From the NCBI GenBank assembly GCA_945863085.1, contig CAMBCD010000143.1, positions 1 through 7,132 of the forward strand: a DNA stretch of 7,132 bases, read 5' to 3'. Below, piece by piece: positions 6,196-7,132 of the stretch. Every line of letters begins with the position of its first letter. Positions within the stretch are counted from its first letter, which is position 1. The notes beneath the pieces were generated by a model. The model was not told the origin of the DNA, made no database searches, and saw only the letters and a program-made list of their open reading frames with translations. This stretch comes from Bordetella parapertussis. GTDB lineage: Bacteria; Pseudomonadota; Gammaproteobacteria; Burkholderiales; SG8-41. The position numbers and the translations under genes were made by a program.

Positions 6196-7132
6196 ATTCC
6201 TGATCTGGTCCGGGTTATTGCTGGTGGCAGCCTGCGCCGCCGGACTGTATTACTACGCAAATGAAGAGCTGCGGTTTGAAACATCGCCCGTCACTTTCGA
6301 ATTGCGCGCGGGCAACAGCCTCAGGAACGTGGCCAGCCAGCTCACGAAAATGGGTGTAATCAGTCGCCCCGAACCGTTCGAACTGCTGGCACGGGTGCTC
6401 GGCGAATCGGCAAAACTGAAGGCGGGCAATTACGAATTTTCACGCCCATTGACCCCGTTGAGTCTGCTGCAACGAATGACCCGGGGCGACGTAACCCTCA
6501 TTGCAATCACCTTCGTTGAGGGCTGGACTTTCAAGCAGATGCGCAAGGCACTGCAGGACAACCCGAAAATACGCGCCGAAACGGCTGCGCTGACGGAAAC
6601 GGAGCTTCTGGAAAAACTGGAAATCCCCCAGCCTTCGGGCGAAGGCTGGTTTTTTCCTGATACCTATCATTTCAGTGAAGGCACCAGCGACCTGTCGATC
6701 CTGCGCCGGGCACACCAGTTGATGGTTCGCCATCTCAACCAGGAATGGGAGCGTCGCGCTCCCGGCCTGCCGCTGAAATCGCCGATGGAGGCGCTGATCC
6801 TCGCATCCATCGTCGAAAAGGAAACCGGCAAGCCGGAAGAGCGCGGGCTGGTCGCCGCGGTATTCATCAACCGACTGCGCATCGGCATGTTGTTGCAGAC
6901 CGATCCGACAGTGATTTATGGCATGGGCGAATCTTTCAACGGCAACATCCGCAAAAGCGATCTGACCACCGATACCCCGTACAATACGTACACCCGTGCC
7001 GGCCTGCCCCCCACACCCATAGCCATGCCTGGACTTGAAGCCTTGCGCGCCACGTTGAATCCCGCGCCCAGCAACGCACTTTATTTTGTCGCGCGCGGTG
7101 ACGGCACCTCCAAATTTTCGCGCACGCTGACA
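6170..7132 (+). CDS. mltG: Endolytic murein transglycosylase MltG, 3'-truncated
   Basis: MltG (YceG) is an inner-membrane lytic transglycosylase that cuts nascent peptidoglycan strands and so sets glycan length. 321 residues are visible before the window ends in frame; about 20 C-terminal residues are probably missing. Residues about 7-29 form one membrane segment after a short basic N-terminus, with the rest periplasmic. A LysM-like part (about 40-105) precedes the catalytic YceG domain, which contains GEGWFFPDTY (157-166), ASIVEKET (212-219; catalytic Glu expected at 218), FINRLRIGM (242-250), LQTDPTVIYGMG (252-263) and AGLPPTPIAMPG (287-298). The ATG at 6170 lies inside pabC, giving a 26-base overlap; it is the only in-frame ATG before the membrane segment, with no obvious Shine-Dalgarno, so coupling to pabC is likely. 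A terminator-like sequence lies within the gene at 6628-6655. Confidence 0.96.
   Translation, partial: MHSILRFIKFLIWSGLLLVAACAAGLYYYANEELRFETSPVTFELRAGNSLRNVASQLTKMGVISRPEPFELLARVLGESAKLKAGNYEFSRPLTPLSLLQRMTRGDVTLIAITFVEGWTFKQMRKALQDNPKIRAETAALTETELLEKLEIPQPSGEGWFFPDTYHFSEGTSDLSILRRAHQLMVRHLNQEWERRAPGLPLKSPMEALILASIVEKETGKPEERGLVAAVFINRLRIGMLLQTDPTVIYGMGESFNGNIRKSDLTTDTPYNTYTRAGLPPTPIAMPGLEALRATLNPAPSNALYFVARGDGTSKFSRTLT
6628..6655 (+). terminator. Intrinsic-terminator-like sequence inside mltG
   Basis: CCAGCCTTCG (6628-6637) and CGAAGGCTGG (6640-6649) are perfect inverted repeats, giving at least nine base pairs with a GGGC loop, followed at once by six T residues (6650-6655). This has all the sequence marks of a Rho-independent terminator on the + strand. 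It encodes PQPSGEGWFFP, and the WFFP part is a conserved MltG segment, so the T-run is partly explained by coding. Whether it works when ribosomes are translating mltG is unknown. Confidence 0.5.
6747..6763 (+). repeat. Inverted repeat in mltG resembling the acpP-fabF hairpin
   Basis: GGGAGCG (6747-6753) and CGCTCCC (6757-6763) flank TCG. The 17-base string equals the core of the 4026-4047 hairpin with three bases removed from the centre. Here it encodes WERRAP in a poorly conserved part of MltG. It may be a dispersed palindromic element or a coincidence. Confidence 0.35.

Noticed and set aside
1..7132. Search for a novel or accessory system (defence, mobile, biosynthetic)
   Set aside because: Essentially all coding space is accounted for by conserved housekeeping genes in their usual order with intact active sites; only regulatory and structural details are open.

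Overview
The window is a bacterial fatty-acid and phospholipid synthesis cluster. All eight protein genes lie on the + strand, in the order plsX (5' end cut off by the window) - fabH - fabD - fabG - acpP - fabF - pabC - mltG (3' end cut off). Putting pabC and mltG directly after fabF is the arrangement known from Escherichia coli and many other Gammaproteobacteria, and the acyl carrier protein and FabD closely resemble their gammaproteobacterial relatives. I infer a gammaproteobacterium of moderately high GC content and cannot name the genus. Every gene looks intact and under normal constraint, with all expected catalytic residues present. I see no insertion sequence, phage gene, tRNA, rRNA, CRISPR array or sign of recent transfer.

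Layout. Positions 1-2815 hold plsX, fabH and fabD. PlsX makes acyl-phosphate for glycerolipid synthesis, FabH starts fatty-acid chains, and FabD loads malonyl groups onto ACP. plsX/fabH and fabD/fabG each overlap by ATGA, and fabH and fabD are 29 bases apart. fabG (2812-3558) encodes the ketoacyl-ACP reductase. A 177-base gap (3559-3735) follows. It holds an AT-rich block, a good extended -10 promoter, a structured leader and a clear ribosome binding site for acpP (3736-3975). The 85-base acpP-fabF gap contains two consecutive hairpins. fabF (4061-5308) encodes the elongation synthase. pabC (about 5374-6195), for p-aminobenzoate and folate synthesis, and mltG (6170 to the window end), for peptidoglycan glycan-strand termination, overlap by 26 bases.

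How it works together. FabD and AcpP make malonyl-ACP, FabH condenses it with acetyl-CoA, FabG reduces the product and FabF elongates it. PlsX passes finished acyl chains to membrane lipid synthesis. PabC and MltG are unrelated in chemistry but conserved as neighbours, linking folate and cell-wall growth to the same transcription unit. Extra promoter activity and 3' hairpins around acpP fit the need for far more ACP than enzyme.

I do not find a new biological system here. The points worth a second look are regulatory or structural: a textbook intrinsic-terminator sequence inside the mltG reading frame, paired hairpins between acpP and a fabF start that lacks a Shine-Dalgarno sequence, a folded acpP leader, and a lipobox-like motif in the MltG membrane anchor.
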